From Cycas panzhihuaensis (taxonomy: Eukaryota; Cycadophyta): a stretch of DNA of 64,000 bases. Location: assembly GCA_023213395.1 (NCBI GenBank), contig CM041465.1, positions 44,213,741 to 44,277,740 on the forward strand, given 5' to 3'. Positions within the stretch are counted from its first letter, which is position 1. The number at the start of each line of letters is the position of its first letter. Made by a program: the position numbers and the translations under genes. Below the pieces are notes generated by a model, which saw only the letters and a list, made by a program, of their open reading frames with translations, made no database searches and was not told where the DNA came from. Of the stretch, positions 46,721 to 57,582 are shown piece by piece.

Positions 46721-47505
46721 TTCTGAAGGATATGAATAATCCAACTATAGATGGGACTTTATATTGATAATTAGTAGGGAGTTTGATTTACTTAACTCAT
46801 ACTACTCCTAATATTGCTTATGTTATTAGATTAATATCTCTTTACATGAAGAATCCCTTAGGCTTATTAGGTTTTTTCAAAGAGGATTTTTAAGTATATT
46901 AGGAATACTTAATCTTGGCCTTGAATACCTTCATGGTAGAGAGGTAAACTTGCATGGGTATACTGATTCTAATTGACATGGAGATGTTGAAGATCATATA
47001 TCAACTAGAGGATATATTTTTGGTATTAACAATGGGTTTATATTATGGCAATCTAAAAAGCAATCCACTATTGTATTATCTTCTATAGAGTTTGAGTACT
47101 AAGAACTAAGTATCAGTGTGAGGGAAACTATATGGTTACAAGGACTTTTAGAGACTATTGGAATATCTTTTAACAAACCTATTATACATATTGATAATTA
47201 AAGTGCTATTCATCTTTCAAAAAATCTATAATTTCATGTACATATAAAGCATATTAAGATTTAACACTATTACATCTAAGAGAAGATTAGATCAATGAAG
47301 TTGTAAGTTGAGTTTTATCCAAGTGAAGAATAACTTGTAGACATATTTACTAAAGCTCTTACTAAAGATTGATTTATTAAGATTTGTGCAAATTTAGGAC
47401 TTAGTGAAGTTATCCTTGAGGGGGGATCTATCAATAATGATAAAGAGAAATGTTAGACCAACACCTAGGAAGACTTTAAGATCCCACATTTATATTAAAA
47501 GGAGA
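46721..47505 (+). pseudogene. copia RNase H relic and polypurine tract (element 41490)
   Basis: 'HGDVEDHISTRGYIF' (about 46977-47020), 'LSSIEFEY' and 'ETIWLQGLLETIGI' (about 47128-47170) are copia RNase H blocks. The C-terminus includes 'VDIFTKALTKD' (47339-47371) and ends in 'EGGSINNDKE'. AAAAGGAGA (47497-47505) is the polypurine tract. Confidence 0.8.
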
Positions 47506-47847
47506 TGTTAGAGTGGCCTTATAGTCCACTTCACTTGATTAATTTAAATGTGGTACACTATTTTATAGATATATATGAACGTGGTATATTATTGTGCAAA
47601 TATATATGATGTAGTAATGTAATATTATTATAAGTCAATAGATGTAATATCATTGTAATATATGAGGCGCTTATGGATCTATTTAAAGGGATTCAAAGTC
47701 CATTGTATTTGATGATTCTATATCAATATAATCCATATTTCATGGTGGGTTTTTACCACAAGATTTTCGACGTTAATTGTATTATATACTTATTCATTTC
47801 ATGCTTGTTGTATACGTAAATGATCTATTTGTCTATGATTTCTAACA
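47506..47847 (+). mobile_element. 3' LTR of copia 41490-47847
   Basis: TGTTAGAGTGGCC at the start and TTTCTAACA at the end, followed by CTACA. Confidence 0.92.
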
Positions 47848-47852
47848 CTACA

Positions 47853-48355
47853 AGTAGGTACCAAATATATCTTGACCATACACAACTTAATATAAGCTTA
47901 ATGCAATACATTTGAATAGAATTTTCACCTATAAAACTAATTTTAGAAGTACAACAATTTGAATTTAACAACTAATAATTGCCTAACAATGAAGAAACAC
48001 ATAACTAATGTTGAAAATCAAAGTGAAAATAATAAGAATATGATTATAAAATAAGAACATAATTGTAAAGTGATATACAATAATAAATAAATTTTCATTA
48101 GATCATAATGTATATAATGAGCTCTCATCAATCTACTCTTATCGCATAATGAATAAGATCAATTGTCATAAATAATAAGAGTGTGAAAGAAAATAATAAA
48201 GTAGAAATAGAAGGAAATAATAGATACAAATTATATATGTTATTGCATAAGAAAGGCTATTGGTTACAACATGGACATGCTCTCAAATGTGAGAGAAAAT
48301 AATAGACATACAATTTATGAGAAGACCTACCTAATTTAACTTATCAGTAATTAGA
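47853..48355 (-). mobile_element. Possible 3' LTR remnant of the minus-strand copia 48355-57236
   Basis: AT-rich sequence lying left of an inverted RNase H end. A boundary ending TTAGACA (48349-48355) would read TGTCTAA on the minus strand. No partner LTR was found, so this is positional inference only. Confidence 0.3.
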
Positions 48356-48379
48356 CATTATTTTTAATATGTCCTCATA

Positions 48380-49675
48380 ATGTATAATTCCTTATCTCTC
48401 ACAAATAAGAGCCTTTTGAACCTTGCAAACTTCTCGCAACTTAATGCCTTAATGAGAATGTCAACAAGTTAATCCTTAGTTAGATAATAGATTAACTCAA
48501 TTGACATGTATTATACATGCTCCCAAATAAAGTGATGATGAACTCCCACATGCCTTCTCCTAATGTGGAAGACTAGATTATTTAAAAATTAGATTGCACC
48601 CTTATTATTATAAAATAGTGGTGTAGAATTATCTTGTTGAAGTTCAAAGTGACCAAGTAGCTTTATTAGCCATATTAATTTAAAAGTAGTTACAATTTTT
48701 ACCTTATACTTTTCCTTAGTGGAAGATAAAGAGATTGTGGCTTGGTTCCTGCTACACTAAGATATCATACTAGAATTAGATGCAAATATATATTCTAATA
48801 TAGATTTCTTATCATCAACATCTCCTGCCTAATTTGAGTATGTAAAGGCATGTAGTTTAAACACATCAACTCTAGAGAATAAAAGCTCAAATCTAATAAT
48901 ACCTTTAATATATCTTAGTATTCACTTTATTACCTTGCAATAAGAGATGGATAAAATACTCATAAATTAGGCTGCAACGCCAACAACATACCTAATATCA
49001 AATGTAGTATTAGTAAGGTGGATAAGACTACCCACTAGTTACCTATATAAAGTACCATCAATAGTCTCATCATCAACATCCTTAGTCAATTTGAGACCTA
49101 CTTCCATAGAGGTAGTTATTAACTTTGAATCCTCCATATAGAAACATTTCAATAAATTATATGCATATTTGGACTGAGATACAAAAATATTATTACCTTT
49201 CTACTAAAACTCCATAGTAAGATAGTAACGTAGAAGACTGAGATAAAAAATCTTAAAAGTTTCATAAAGTTACTTCTTGAGATAGTTGATTTGAGAGGCA
49301 TTGCTGCCAATAATGATAAGGTTATCAACATATATAAGTATAATAAATATCTTTCCATCCTCATATTTTATATACAAACTTTAAACCAAGAAGAAATAAA
49401 ATAATCATTAATGCATAAATACCATACCCTTGGTGCATATTTAAGACTATAAAGGGATTTCTTTAATTTGTATATAAGGTGCTCCTTACCAACTTATACA
49501 AAACCTTTAGGTTGTTATAGTTAATCCTCCTCATTAAGAATGCCATGGAGGAAATCACTCTTAACATCTAACTTGTGGAGTTTTGAACAAAATTAGATGT
49601 AAGATTTACTAGCATTTTAGCTATAGGTACAAACATTTTATTAAAATCTATACCTTTGGTCTATGCATATCCCTT
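48380..49675 (-). pseudogene. RNase H and RT relic, minus strand
   Basis: On the minus strand the end of the element has 'MHVIHVSIELIYYLTKD' and 'LVDILIKAL' (about 48510-48445), the usual copia RNase H C-terminus. RT blocks include 'KLDVKSDFLHGI' (about 49580-49540), 'YKLKKSLYSLKYAPRVWY' (about 49480-49425) and 'RMERYLLYLYMLI' (49362-49325), in which the catalytic Tyr-Val-Asp-Asp is destroyed. Confidence 0.75.
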
Positions 49676-50851
49676 TGTTCTTGGTAAGATAAAATGAATT
49701 AAAGTGGGTTTGAAAACAGGATCCCACAACCTAATACATTAGAAAGAAAGTAAGATACCAAGTCAGAGTTAACCGTGACAACCCCACGGTTTAGGTAAGA
49801 AGACTAGAATGCCGGGACAAGCCTCGGCTAGCTACTATAGATCATATCCTTCTCAACCAGAGCCAGTAGGTCCTTAGGGAAATCACATCTCCACACTTGA
49901 CCCCTCTTATGCCTCACCCCCCAGTTTGCCAAAAAATCTGTTGCTTTATTGCCTTCTCTCAAAGTGTGTCTTATACAGACATCCGATAATCCCTTAATAA
50001 TCTCTTTGGCATCTTTGATTATAGCCTGAAATCTCCAGTCCAGGAGGGCCACTCCTTTTAACGAGTTTAAAACAACCTTTGAGTCCCCCTAAATCACCAA
50101 CCTCTAGATGCCCCCTAAGCGAGCTAAGTCGAGGGCTTTAAGCATAGCATGCATTTCCACATAATTGTTCATCTGGTTCTCATAGTAATCCGTAAAAGCC
50201 TAGATGAGGGAGCCTTTACTGTCCCTACAGATTCCCCCACCCCCAACTTCACCTGGGTTCCCTTTTGCTGCCCTGTCAAAATTAATTTTGATCCAGGGCT
50301 CCTTTGGTGGGATCCATCTAGTACTTCTGGGTTTAGACGCCACAATTTCAGGTTCTATGCCCCATTTAAGCAAAATCCTATTCTCTGAAAGGGTTATGAA
50401 TTTTTCTTTAATATTTCCAACATTTTCTCTGATGTCCGAACAGACTCTGTTATAAACAGCCATCTAGTCCTTCTCTTTTCCCTAGAAAATCCTGCTATTC
50501 CTTTCTTTCTAGATATTCCACGCCAAAATTAGGAGCGTATTCTTCCAAATGTGGCTGAGGGTATTACTTTTGAATGGGCTTCGCCATGCAAGCCAAAGGT
50601 CAGCTATCTTTTGCGAGAATGTCCAGCACACTTCCAATTTTCCAAGCAACATCCTCCATACTTCCCTTGTGAAAGGGCACTCTAGGATGATGTGATCAAT
50701 GGATTCCCCCCCTTTACAGCATAGAACACATCTATTAGCCAACATAAAGCCTCGCTTTTGAAGGTTGTCAACAGTAAGAATTTTGTTCATGAGACAGGTC
50801 CACCAGAAAAGAGTTATTTTCGGAATGAGGGGGAGCCTCCAGACACCTTCA
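49676..50851 (-). mobile_element. 5'-truncated LINE fragment, antisense
   Basis: It is the same LINE family as 13903-19422, corresponding to its last ~1.25 kb. It is bounded by a perfect 17-bp duplication GTCTATGCATATCCCTT (49659-49675 and 50852-50868). Read on the minus strand it starts in the zinc-finger part of ORF2 and ends in the 3' UTR, with the A-tail reduced to a short run. Strong truncation with a target-site duplication is typical of L1-type integration. Confidence 0.95.
49826..50851 (-). pseudogene. LINE ORF2 C-terminus: zf-RVT and RNase H
   Basis: On the minus strand 'MNKILTVDNLQKRGFMLANR' and 'CVLCCKGGESIDHIILECPF' form the zf-RVT region (50790-50670). RNase H follows with 'INFDRAAKGNPGEVGGGGIC' (about 50284-50225; the family Asp-Gly has become Asp-Arg), 'HAMLKALDLARLGG', 'GDSKVVLNSLKG' and 'KATDFLANWG'. 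Stops are few. ORF2 ends at about 49826. Confidence 0.9.
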
Positions 50852-50868
50852 GTCTATGCATATCCCTT

Positions 50869-51406
50869 GGCTACAAGTTAAGCCTTGTATTTATTAATAG
50901 AATCATTGGATCAATACTTTGTATATCCATTTGTAACTAATAGCCTTCTTATATATATAAAGATTAAGAAGATTCCATGTGTCATTTTTAAGAATAAAGT
51001 TATACTCCTTCTATATAGTTGACTGCCAATGACATATGTCCTTAACTACAATAAGTGATAAGGGTTAATTAGTGTTTAATATATTTGACATCAAGGCATA
51101 GTTGACCTTGCTCTATGTCTGAACACCTACATCAATATTAATATCATCAATCTTAGAATCTTTAATGGTTTGCATATACCATTTGTATAAACTTTTAAGA
51201 GCAAAAGAGGAAGATGGAACATTTACAAGAATTTCTTTACTCTCTTCACACTTCTCATAAATTTTATTTTTTATTTCCTTTTCTTTGGTGTCAACATTTA
51301 CAATGAAGATAATTTCCTTATCAAACTCATTAAATAGAATATCCTTGCTTATTAAAATCTTCCTCTCTAAAGGATCTTAGAGACTATAAGCTTTGGATGA
51401 TTTATT
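50869..51406 (-). pseudogene. RT start and linker relic, minus strand
   Basis: On the minus strand the end of this piece reads 'SINKYKA' and 'LVAKGYA' (about 50900-50860), the RT block that follows the first strand. The rest is the variable integrase-RT linker. At 51406-51370 the minus frame has 'SKAYSL' and 'DPLERK', the integrase C-terminus. Confidence 0.7.
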
Positions 51407-52037
51407 TGTTGGGTATTGTGACAACAATTATAGGCCTAAAATTATGGCCTATTTTCGGCATGGCTTTCCCCCCTAATCTTTCTCGAGGGGTTCCAAGGGG
51501 GGCGAGAGCCCCCCTTGGCCAGGGGGTGGGGGGGGGTGGAACGCCAGAGGGGGTTCGGCGATAGCCCCACCAAAATTTGACCATGTAAACCTTATTAAAG
51601 TGTAAAGAGAATCAGGGTCGTACAATGAAAATACCCTAGATTCTACAGTTGAGATTTTAGGTCTTAGATGTCCTCTCATGTAGCCCATTTTTAGGGCTTT
51701 TCTTATTATGTTGTAATGTTATGCAATGTATTGTGAAGAGGGCAGTGGCTGATTGTTGTTCCAGAGAGCACTCTGTATCTGTGATGTACTATTTTCTCCA
51801 TTCTGCAATAATAAAGATCGATACCTTTCCTGTATGGATGTTTCCCTAGCACACTGCTAGGGTTTTACCATGTTATATCGGGTGCACATGTGATGTTTGG
51901 CTTTCATTATCTTGTTACTGTATAATCTCTAGTTTTAAGAACTTGCATGTAATTTGTATGTTTCATTTTTGTAACTAGTTGTAAGAAAGTAATAGATCTT
52001 AATGGCTATTAGAGGGTTGGACCTTCTATTCTCAACA
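51407..52037 (+). mobile_element. 5' LTR of the Tork-like copia
   Basis: TGTTGGGTATTGTGAC at the start and CTATTCTCAACA at the end. It contains a G/C-rich hairpin zone at 51470-51560 and an AATAAAG-like element near 51808-51815 that may serve in polyadenylation. Confidence 0.95.
51493..51518. repeat. Perfect 10-bp hairpin in the LTR
   Basis: CCAAGGGGGG, six-base loop CGAGAG, then CCCCCCTTGG. The 3' LTR has a different G/C-rich arrangement here, with its own small hairpin AGGGGC-GATA-GCCCCT at about 56200-56215. Confidence 0.9.
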
Positions 52038-52039
52038 AG

Positions 52040-52052
52040 TGGTATCAGAGCC
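52040..52052 (+). other. Primer binding site of the Tork-like copia
   Basis: TGGTATCAGAGCC, two bases after the LTR, matches the initiator-Met type site of plant copia exactly. Confidence 0.95.
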
Positions 52053-52109
52053 ACTCTTTTTCGCAATGAAGTTTGTGAAGGTTTTTTGGTGTCAGCTTTT
52101 CTGCACCAA

Positions 52110-52900
52110 ATGGCGAAACTGGTAAGTGCAAAATTTGAGGTGGAGAAATTCAATAGCAAGAATAACTTTGAGTTGTGGAAGCTAAAAGCGTACGATATTC
52201 TTGTACAGTAGGGTTTGTACAAAGCCCTTGCAGAAAAATCGAAGAAACCCGCGGGAATGGACGATGATGAATGGGATGATTTAGACAAAAAGGCACTTAG
52301 CACAATACGATTGTGCTTGGCAGATGAAGTTTTGTTTAACATCATAGGGGAGCAGACAGCAGCAGGATTATGGACCCGGTTGGAAGGCTTGCATATGACC
52401 AAATCAATAACGAACTGAATCTACCTAAAGAGGCAAATCGTACTGTATGAAGGAAGGTACAAAAATTACTGACCATTTAGATATTTTCAATACTCTTATT
52501 TGTCAATTGATTAGTATTGATGTTAAAATTCAGGATGAAGATAAGGCAGTTACCCTGTTATGCTCATTACCTTAATCCTGGGATAATATTGTCATCTCAA
52601 TCAGTTTTAGCACTACAGATGAATTAGAATATGACTCTGTTGTGAGTGCTTTGCTAATGGAAGAAGTGCGAAGGAAGTCTAGTCTTGAAACCTCCACACC
52701 AGAAGCCATGACAGTAAGGGGTAGAATGTTTGAGAGAAGACAAAACTCTAGGGATACATCAAGATCCAAGTCAAAGAGCAAAAAGAGTAAGCTTAAGTGT
52801 TGACATTGTAATAAGACCGGTCACCTCAAGAAGGATTGTTACAAAAGGAAGGAGTTCCAGAAACAGGAAGATCCTGCTAAGGAGGTGAATCAGGTGGAGT
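52110..52900 (+). pseudogene. gag: copia gag (Tork-like)
   Basis: The start ATG at 52110 gives 'MAKLVSAKFEVEKFN' and then 'NNFELWKLKAYDILV', the standard copia gag opening. It runs through UBN2-type helices ('LSTIRLCLADEVLFNI', 'AAGLWTRLEGLH'). A stop at 52209-52211 and a frame change near 52420-52440 break it. A CCHC zinc knuckle at 52798-52839 keeps all four ligands (C-x2-C-x4-H-x4-C), although its second codon is TGA. The protein would form the virus-like particle and bind element RNA. Confidence 0.9.
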
Positions 52901-53320
52901 CGAATGAAGGTATGGATGATGATGTCTTGGTTGCTTGTAATGTTTCTCATTATCACCATGACTGGTTATTAGATTCAGGTGCTTCGCACCACATGTGTCC
53001 ACACATGAGTTGGTTCTCATCATACCAACCTTTTGATGGTGGTGATGTGCTTATGGGAAACGAAGTTTCTTGTAAGACAGTGGCCATTGGTAGCATCAGA
53101 ATTAAGATGTTCAATGGGGTAGTCAGAACATTAACTGAGGTCAGATATGTACCTGATTTGAAAAGGAACCTGATTTCCTTGGGTGAATTAGATTCAAGTG
53201 GTTTTAAGCATACAGGTCATGAAGGAGTCCTAAAGGTGTCAAAGGGCACCTTGGTTGTTATGAAAGCCTTAAAGAGAGGAAATCTTTATATTTTAGTGGG
53301 AAGTATAGATGTCAGCTAAG
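52901..53320 (+). pseudogene. copia protease (Tork-like)
   Basis: The active site 'WLLDSGASHHMCP' is at about 52962-53000 with Asp-Ser-Gly intact. It continues with 'GNEVSCKTVAIGSIRI' and 'VRYVPDLKRNLISLGEL', the canonical copia protease text. The frame 52885-53319 is open. A TAA at 53317-53319 ends it just before the integrase. Confidence 0.9.
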
Positions 53321-54250
53321 CAGCTACAACGTCAAAGACTGCAGAAGATCCTACTCAGCTATGGCATCAAAGACTTGGGCACATGAGTGAGAAAGGCCTT
53401 AAGGTGCTGATAAATCGTAAGTTACTTCCTAGCTTGCAGCTTTCAGATTTGGCTTTCTGTAAACATTATGTTTTTGGAAAACAGTATAGACTCAAGTTTA
53501 AAGTAGGGAGTCACACTAGTAAAGGCGTTTTGGATTACATACATTCAGATGTATGGGGACCAAATTTCAAAATATCTTGTGGAGGATCATTATATTTTGT
53601 CACATTTATAGATGATTACTCCAGGAAGGTATGGGTCTATTTTTTGAAAAGGAAATCTAAAGTTTTCAGTGTGTTTAAACAGTTCAAGGCTTTAGTTGAG
53701 AACAATACTGGTAAGACAATCAAATGTTTAAGAATTGACAATGGAGGTGAGTTCAACTCCTTAGAATTTGAGAACTATTGCAGAGAAGCTGGGATCGAAA
53801 GACACAAGACCACTAGCTATACTCCATAGCAAAATGGCATTGTTGAGCACATGAATAGGACACTCTTGGAGAGAGCAAGAAGCATGCTAAGTAATGTAGG
53901 AGTGGAGGCTGGTCAGGGCGTAAGCTATCTAAGCGACAATTGCTATCCGGTAAAATGTGTCACCATCAGTTGTAATAGATTGTAAGATTCTTGAAGAGGT
54001 ATGGACTAGACATCCGTGTGATTATTCAAATTTAGAAGTTTTTGGTTGTGATGCTTATGCCTGGACTGACAAAAGTAAACGTTCAAAGTTAGACCCAAAA
54101 TCCAAGAGATATATCTTTGTTGGTTATGGTGATAAGGATGGTGTGAAGGGATACAGGTTATGGGATCCTACTACCCACAAAATCACCAGTAACAGAGATA
54201 TCATATTTGATGAATCTCCCCTTGTAAAATCGATTGTAGAAGTGAAATGA
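53321..54250 (+). pseudogene. copia integrase (Tork-like), one scrambled patch
   Basis: 'LWHQRLGHMSEKGLKVL' (about 53358-53408) is the GAG-pre-integrase block, but its last Cys pair is damaged ('CKHYVFGK', Cys to Tyr). The core has 'HSDVWGP' and 'FVTFIDDYSRKVWVYFLKRK', then 'LRIDNGGEFNSLEFENYC' (second Asp) and 'TP-stop-QNGIVEHMNRTLLE' (Glu). The stop at 53827-53829 replaces Gln (CAG to TAG). About 53890-53960 is out of frame and does not match the expected text. The C-terminus is normal: 'LEVFGCDAYAW' and 'KSKRYIFVGYGDKDGVKGYR'. Confidence 0.9.
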
Positions 54251-55230
54251 AACAGAGCAGAAGATGAACATCAACAAGTTAAGTTTGAAATGCAAACCAT
54301 CCGTGGAATTAGAAGAGCATGAAGATCTTTCTCAAGATGAATCAAAGCCAGATTCACAGAGTATGTGGATACTCCTCCGCCAAGCTAGAAGATCTACACG
54401 AGTCACCATCCACCTGACATGTACAACCCTTCTATTTCTATTGCTTTAGTTTCTAATGATGGTGAGCCCACATGTTATCGTGAAGCGAGATGATATCCAT
54501 GGAGAGAAGTGGATAAGGGCTATGCAGGAAGAGATAGATGCCTTGAAGAAAAATCATTCATGGGGCTTGGTAGAACTTCCACATGGCAGGAAGACTATTG
54601 GTTGCAGGTGGGTTTTCAAAAAGAAAACGGATGTTGATGGAAAGGTTGATAAATATAGGGCACGACTGGTGGCAAAAGGCTTTACGTAAAGCGGTATTGA
54701 CTTTCATGAGATCTTTTCACCGCTTGTTAAACTTGTTTCAATTCGAAAGTCATTAGCATTGGTAGCTTCTCTCAATTTGGAGTTGGAGCAGTTAGATGTA
54801 AAAATAGCTTTTCTACATGGAGATTTAGATGAGGAGATCTATATAGATCAACCAGAGGGATTTGTACAAAATGGCAGGAAAAGACTTGTTTGCAGGCTGA
54901 GGAAATCGTTGTATGGCCTGGAGCAATCACCCAGGCAGTGGTGCAAGAAGTTTGATGCCTTCATGGAGAGCCAAAATTTCAAAAGAAGTGAGTATGATCA
55001 TTGTGTTTATTTCAAATTTATGGACAATGGCTTATTTATTATCTTGGTGTTATATGTTGATGACATGCTAGTTGCAAGCAAGAGCAAGGTAGAAATCAAT
55101 AAGCTAAAGGCTCAATTGGCTAGGACTTTTGATATAAAGGATCTAGGAGCTACAAAACAAATCTTAGGCATGAAGATACACAGAGACAAGAAAAGTAGTA
55201 AGCTATGGTTATCACAGCAGAAATATGTGG
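54251..55230 (+). pseudogene. copia reverse transcriptase (Tork-like)
   Basis: A Glu/Ser-rich linker (54251-54480) leads into 'KWIRAMQEEIDALKKNHSW' (about 54508-54565). RT blocks are 'CRWVFKKKTDVDGKV', 'YRARLVAKGFT', then a stop at 54687-54689 (CAA to TAA), 'LEQLDVKIAFLHGDLDEEIY', 'RLRKSLYGLEQSPRQW' and an intact catalytic 'LYVDDMLVAS' (about 55047-55077). A long open frame runs from 54759 to 55667, so RT damage is limited to the stop. Confidence 0.93.
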
Positions 55231-56014
55231 AGAAGGTGCTAACCAGGTTTGGGATGGTAAATGTGAAACTAGTGAGTATCCCTTTGGCTTCCCACTTTAA
55301 GCTTTCATCTAACATGAGTCCTAGTAGTGAAGAAGAAAAGGCTTATATGTCTCATGTGCCTTATGCTAGTGCAATAGGAAGTTTGATGTATGCCATGGTA
55401 TGTACAAGACCTGATATTTCACATGTAGTCGGTGTAGTTAGCAGGTTTATGGCAAAACTAGGAAAGGAGCATTGGGCTGTAGTGAAATGGGTGCTTCGGT
55501 ATTTGAGAGGCACTAGTGATTACTGCATCACCTTTGGAGGTACAGGTAATCAGGTTTATGGATATGTCGATTTAGATTTTGTAGGAGATTTAGACAAAAG
55601 AAGGTCTACTTCAGGTTATGTTTTCACTCTTGCAAATAGTCCAATTAGTTGGATGTCCAAATTGTAGAGCACAATTGCAATCAACCACTAAGTCAATATA
55701 TTACTACAACATATGCTTATAAAGAAGCAATCTGGTTACAGGGTCTATTGGTTGAGCTTGGAAGGAGACAGAAAAATGTAAAGGTATTTTGTGACAGTCA
55801 AAGTGCTATTTACCTAGCCAAGAATCCAGCTTATCACAGTAGAACAAAGTATATTGCTCTAAAGTACCATTTTGTTAGACAGGTTATGGAAGCAGGTAGA
55901 GTGGCACTTGAGAAGATTCACACCAATCAGAATTGTGTTGATATATTCACTAAACTAGTACTATTAGAGAAGTTCAAATGGTGTTTGACTTCTCTTGGCT
56001 TGCAGAAAAGATGA
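55231..56014 (+). pseudogene. copia RNase H (Tork-like)
   Basis: It continues the pol frame: 'SAIGSLMYAMVCTRPDISH' (about 55362-55420), 'VDLDFVGDLDKRRSTSGYVF' (about 55566-55625) and 'ISWMSKL', then a frame change at about 55665. After that come 'KEAIWLQGLLVELG', 'FCDSQSAIYLAKNPAYHSRT' and 'HTNQNCVDIFTKLV', ending in TGA at 56012-56014. The catalytic acids are mostly present. Confidence 0.9.
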
Positions 56015-56050
56015 TGAAGGATCCAGGAAAGGTAGCGAGTAATTGTTGTC

Positions 56051-56061
56051 AAGGTGGAGAT
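56051..56061 (+). other. Polypurine tract of the Tork-like copia
   Basis: AAGGTGGAGAT immediately precedes the 3' LTR; 'GGTGGAGATTGTTGGG' is a common ending of plant copia interiors. Confidence 0.85.
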
Positions 56062-56688
56062 TGTTGGGTATTGTGACAACAATTATAAGCCTAAAATTAT
56101 GGCCTATTTTCGGCGCGATTTTCCCCCCTAATCTTTCTCGGGGGGTTCCAAGGCGAGCCCCTCGCTGTGGGGTGGAACGCCCCTCGCTAAGAGGGGGTTA
56201 AGGGGCGATAGCCCCTGACCCAAAAAATTGACCATGTAAACCTTATTAAAGTGTAAAGAAAATCAGGGTCGTACAATGAAAATACCCTAGATTCTATGGT
56301 TGAGATTTTAGGTCTTGGATGTCCTCTTATGTAGCCCATTTTTAGGGCTTTTCTTATTACGTTGTAATGTTATGCAATGTGCTGTGAAGAGGGCGGCGGT
56401 TGATTATTGTTCCAGAGAGCACTCTGTATCTGTGATGTACTATTTTCTCCATTCTACAGCAATAAAGATCGATACCTTTCCTGTGTAGATGTTTCCTTAG
56501 CACACTGCTAGGGTTTTACCACGTTATATTGGGTGCACATGTGATGTTTAGCTTTTATTGTCTTGTTACTATATAATCTTTGGTTTTAAGAACTTGCATG
56601 TAATTTGTATGTTTTATTTCTATAACTAGTTGTAAGAAAGTAATAGATCTTGGTGGCTGTTAGAGGGTTGGACCTTCTATTCTCAACA
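56062..56688 (+). mobile_element. 3' LTR of the Tork-like copia
   Basis: It repeats the 5' LTR with few substitutions, except at about 56140-56225 where the G/C-rich zone is rearranged. It ends TTCTCAACA followed by TTATT. Confidence 0.95.
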
Positions 56689-56693
56689 TTATT

Positions 56694-57236
56694 ATACCTA
56701 ATAAGAATGCACTTATGACTTTTATCATTAAGCTTTTATCTCTTTACATTAGGCACATGTATAAAAGCAACACATCTAAACATTCAAAGATTATAAATTA
56801 AGTATTTTTTATCTATCCAAGCTTCTTCAGGAGTTATATTTTAAACAATTGTTGTTAGACTGTTATTCAATAAGCACACAATTATATTCACAACTTCACC
56901 CCTAAAACCAGTTGAGACATTTTTAGCCTTGAGCATGCATCTAACCATCTTAGCGATGGTGCAATTTTTTCTTTTAGATATGACATTCTATTGTAGTATA
57001 TAAGATGTATCTAATTAACATTGAATGCCATGATTTTGCATAGATTAGTAAATTCAATTGATATATACTTACCTCTATTATCACTTCTTAGAATTTTGAT
57101 CTTCTTCCTAGAAAAGTTCTCTACTTCCACCTTGAACTCCTTAAACTTTATAAATGCTTTAGGCTTATTTTTCAGAAGGTAGACCTAAGTTCTCTTTATT
57201 AAATTATTAATGAAGTTTATGAAGTACTTTCTTTCT
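56694..57236 (-). pseudogene. copia integrase core, minus strand
   Basis: On the minus strand 'KAFIKFKEFKVEVENFSRKK' and 'IKILRSDNRGKYISIEF' (about 57150-57060) carry the second catalytic Asp of integrase. It continues leftwards towards 'KCILIRYNNKSSKAYSL' across the Tork-like insertion. The first Asp region and everything before it are missing; an LTR abuts at 57237. Confidence 0.8.
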
Positions 57237-57582
57237 GTTAGAATTTACAAAAGTAGTAGGTAAACACATGTAAATCAAGTCATATTTAAAGTACACTTAT
57301 GAAAGATCTTTATATTAATCCATTATAAATAGAGTACAATTGATTTCCAGTAATTAATGGTGTTGATGAATACAAGGCTTATGCACCCCATAAGATATAT
57401 ACTTAGAAAGGAGGAGGGAAACCTCCTCAACCTCTAGAATTTAAATAAATATAAAATAAGAATATTAAAATAAGAACAAAACATAATAAGGTAAACTTAC
57501 CTTAACTTACCATGAGAAAATATGCACTCACATGCTCCAAATGTGGGGGGTGTTAGGTAAGGCATATTAACCCCAACATTCT
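57237..57582 (-). mobile_element. Isolated copia-type LTR, minus orientation
   Basis: On the plus strand it begins TGTTAGAATTTAC and ends ACCCCAACA; on the minus strand it starts TGTTGGGG right after a purine run AAGAGGAGA. It is therefore a 3' LTR in minus orientation. No second copy was found nearby, and flanking bases do not form a convincing duplication. Confidence 0.5.

Larger units (their letters stand above)
41490..47847 (+). mobile_element. Complete but decayed plus-strand copia
   Basis: LTRs at 41490-41801 and 47506-47847 flank PBS, leader, gag, protease, integrase, RT and RNase H in copia order. A perfect 5-bp duplication CTACA (41485-41489 and 47848-47852) shows a simple insertion. 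LTR, leader and tail resemble the deleted element at 30202-34317, so both are one family. Stops are spread through every domain. Confidence 0.93.
51407..56688 (+). mobile_element. Tork-like Ty1/copia element, best preserved in the window
   Basis: LTRs 51407-52037 and 56062-56688 flank PBS, gag, protease, integrase, RT and RNase H. A perfect TTATT duplication lies at 51402-51406 and 56689-56693. The RT/RNase H text ('LYGLEQSPRQW', 'YVDDMLVAS', 'WMSKL') is typical of the Tork/Tnt1 group. LTRs are very similar apart from a G/C-rich indel zone. Only a handful of stops and one scrambled patch break pol, so this is the youngest LTR element here. Confidence 0.95.
48356..57236 (-). mobile_element. 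Minus-strand copia interrupted by a LINE and a Tork-like copia
   Basis: On the minus strand the pieces 57236-56694, 51406-50852 and 49675-48380 read in order as integrase, linker, RT and RNase H once the two insertions are ignored. Codons join across both duplications: integrase 'NKSSKAYSL' across the TTATT site, and RT 'AKGYA' across the 17-bp site. This confirms the nesting. Gag and the first part of integrase are missing at the right end, where another LTR abuts. Confidence 0.8.

Noticed and set aside
51935-52402. 155-codon minus-strand ORF
   Set aside because: It overlaps the LTR end, PBS and gag of the Tork-like copia, whose plus-strand content is unmistakable.
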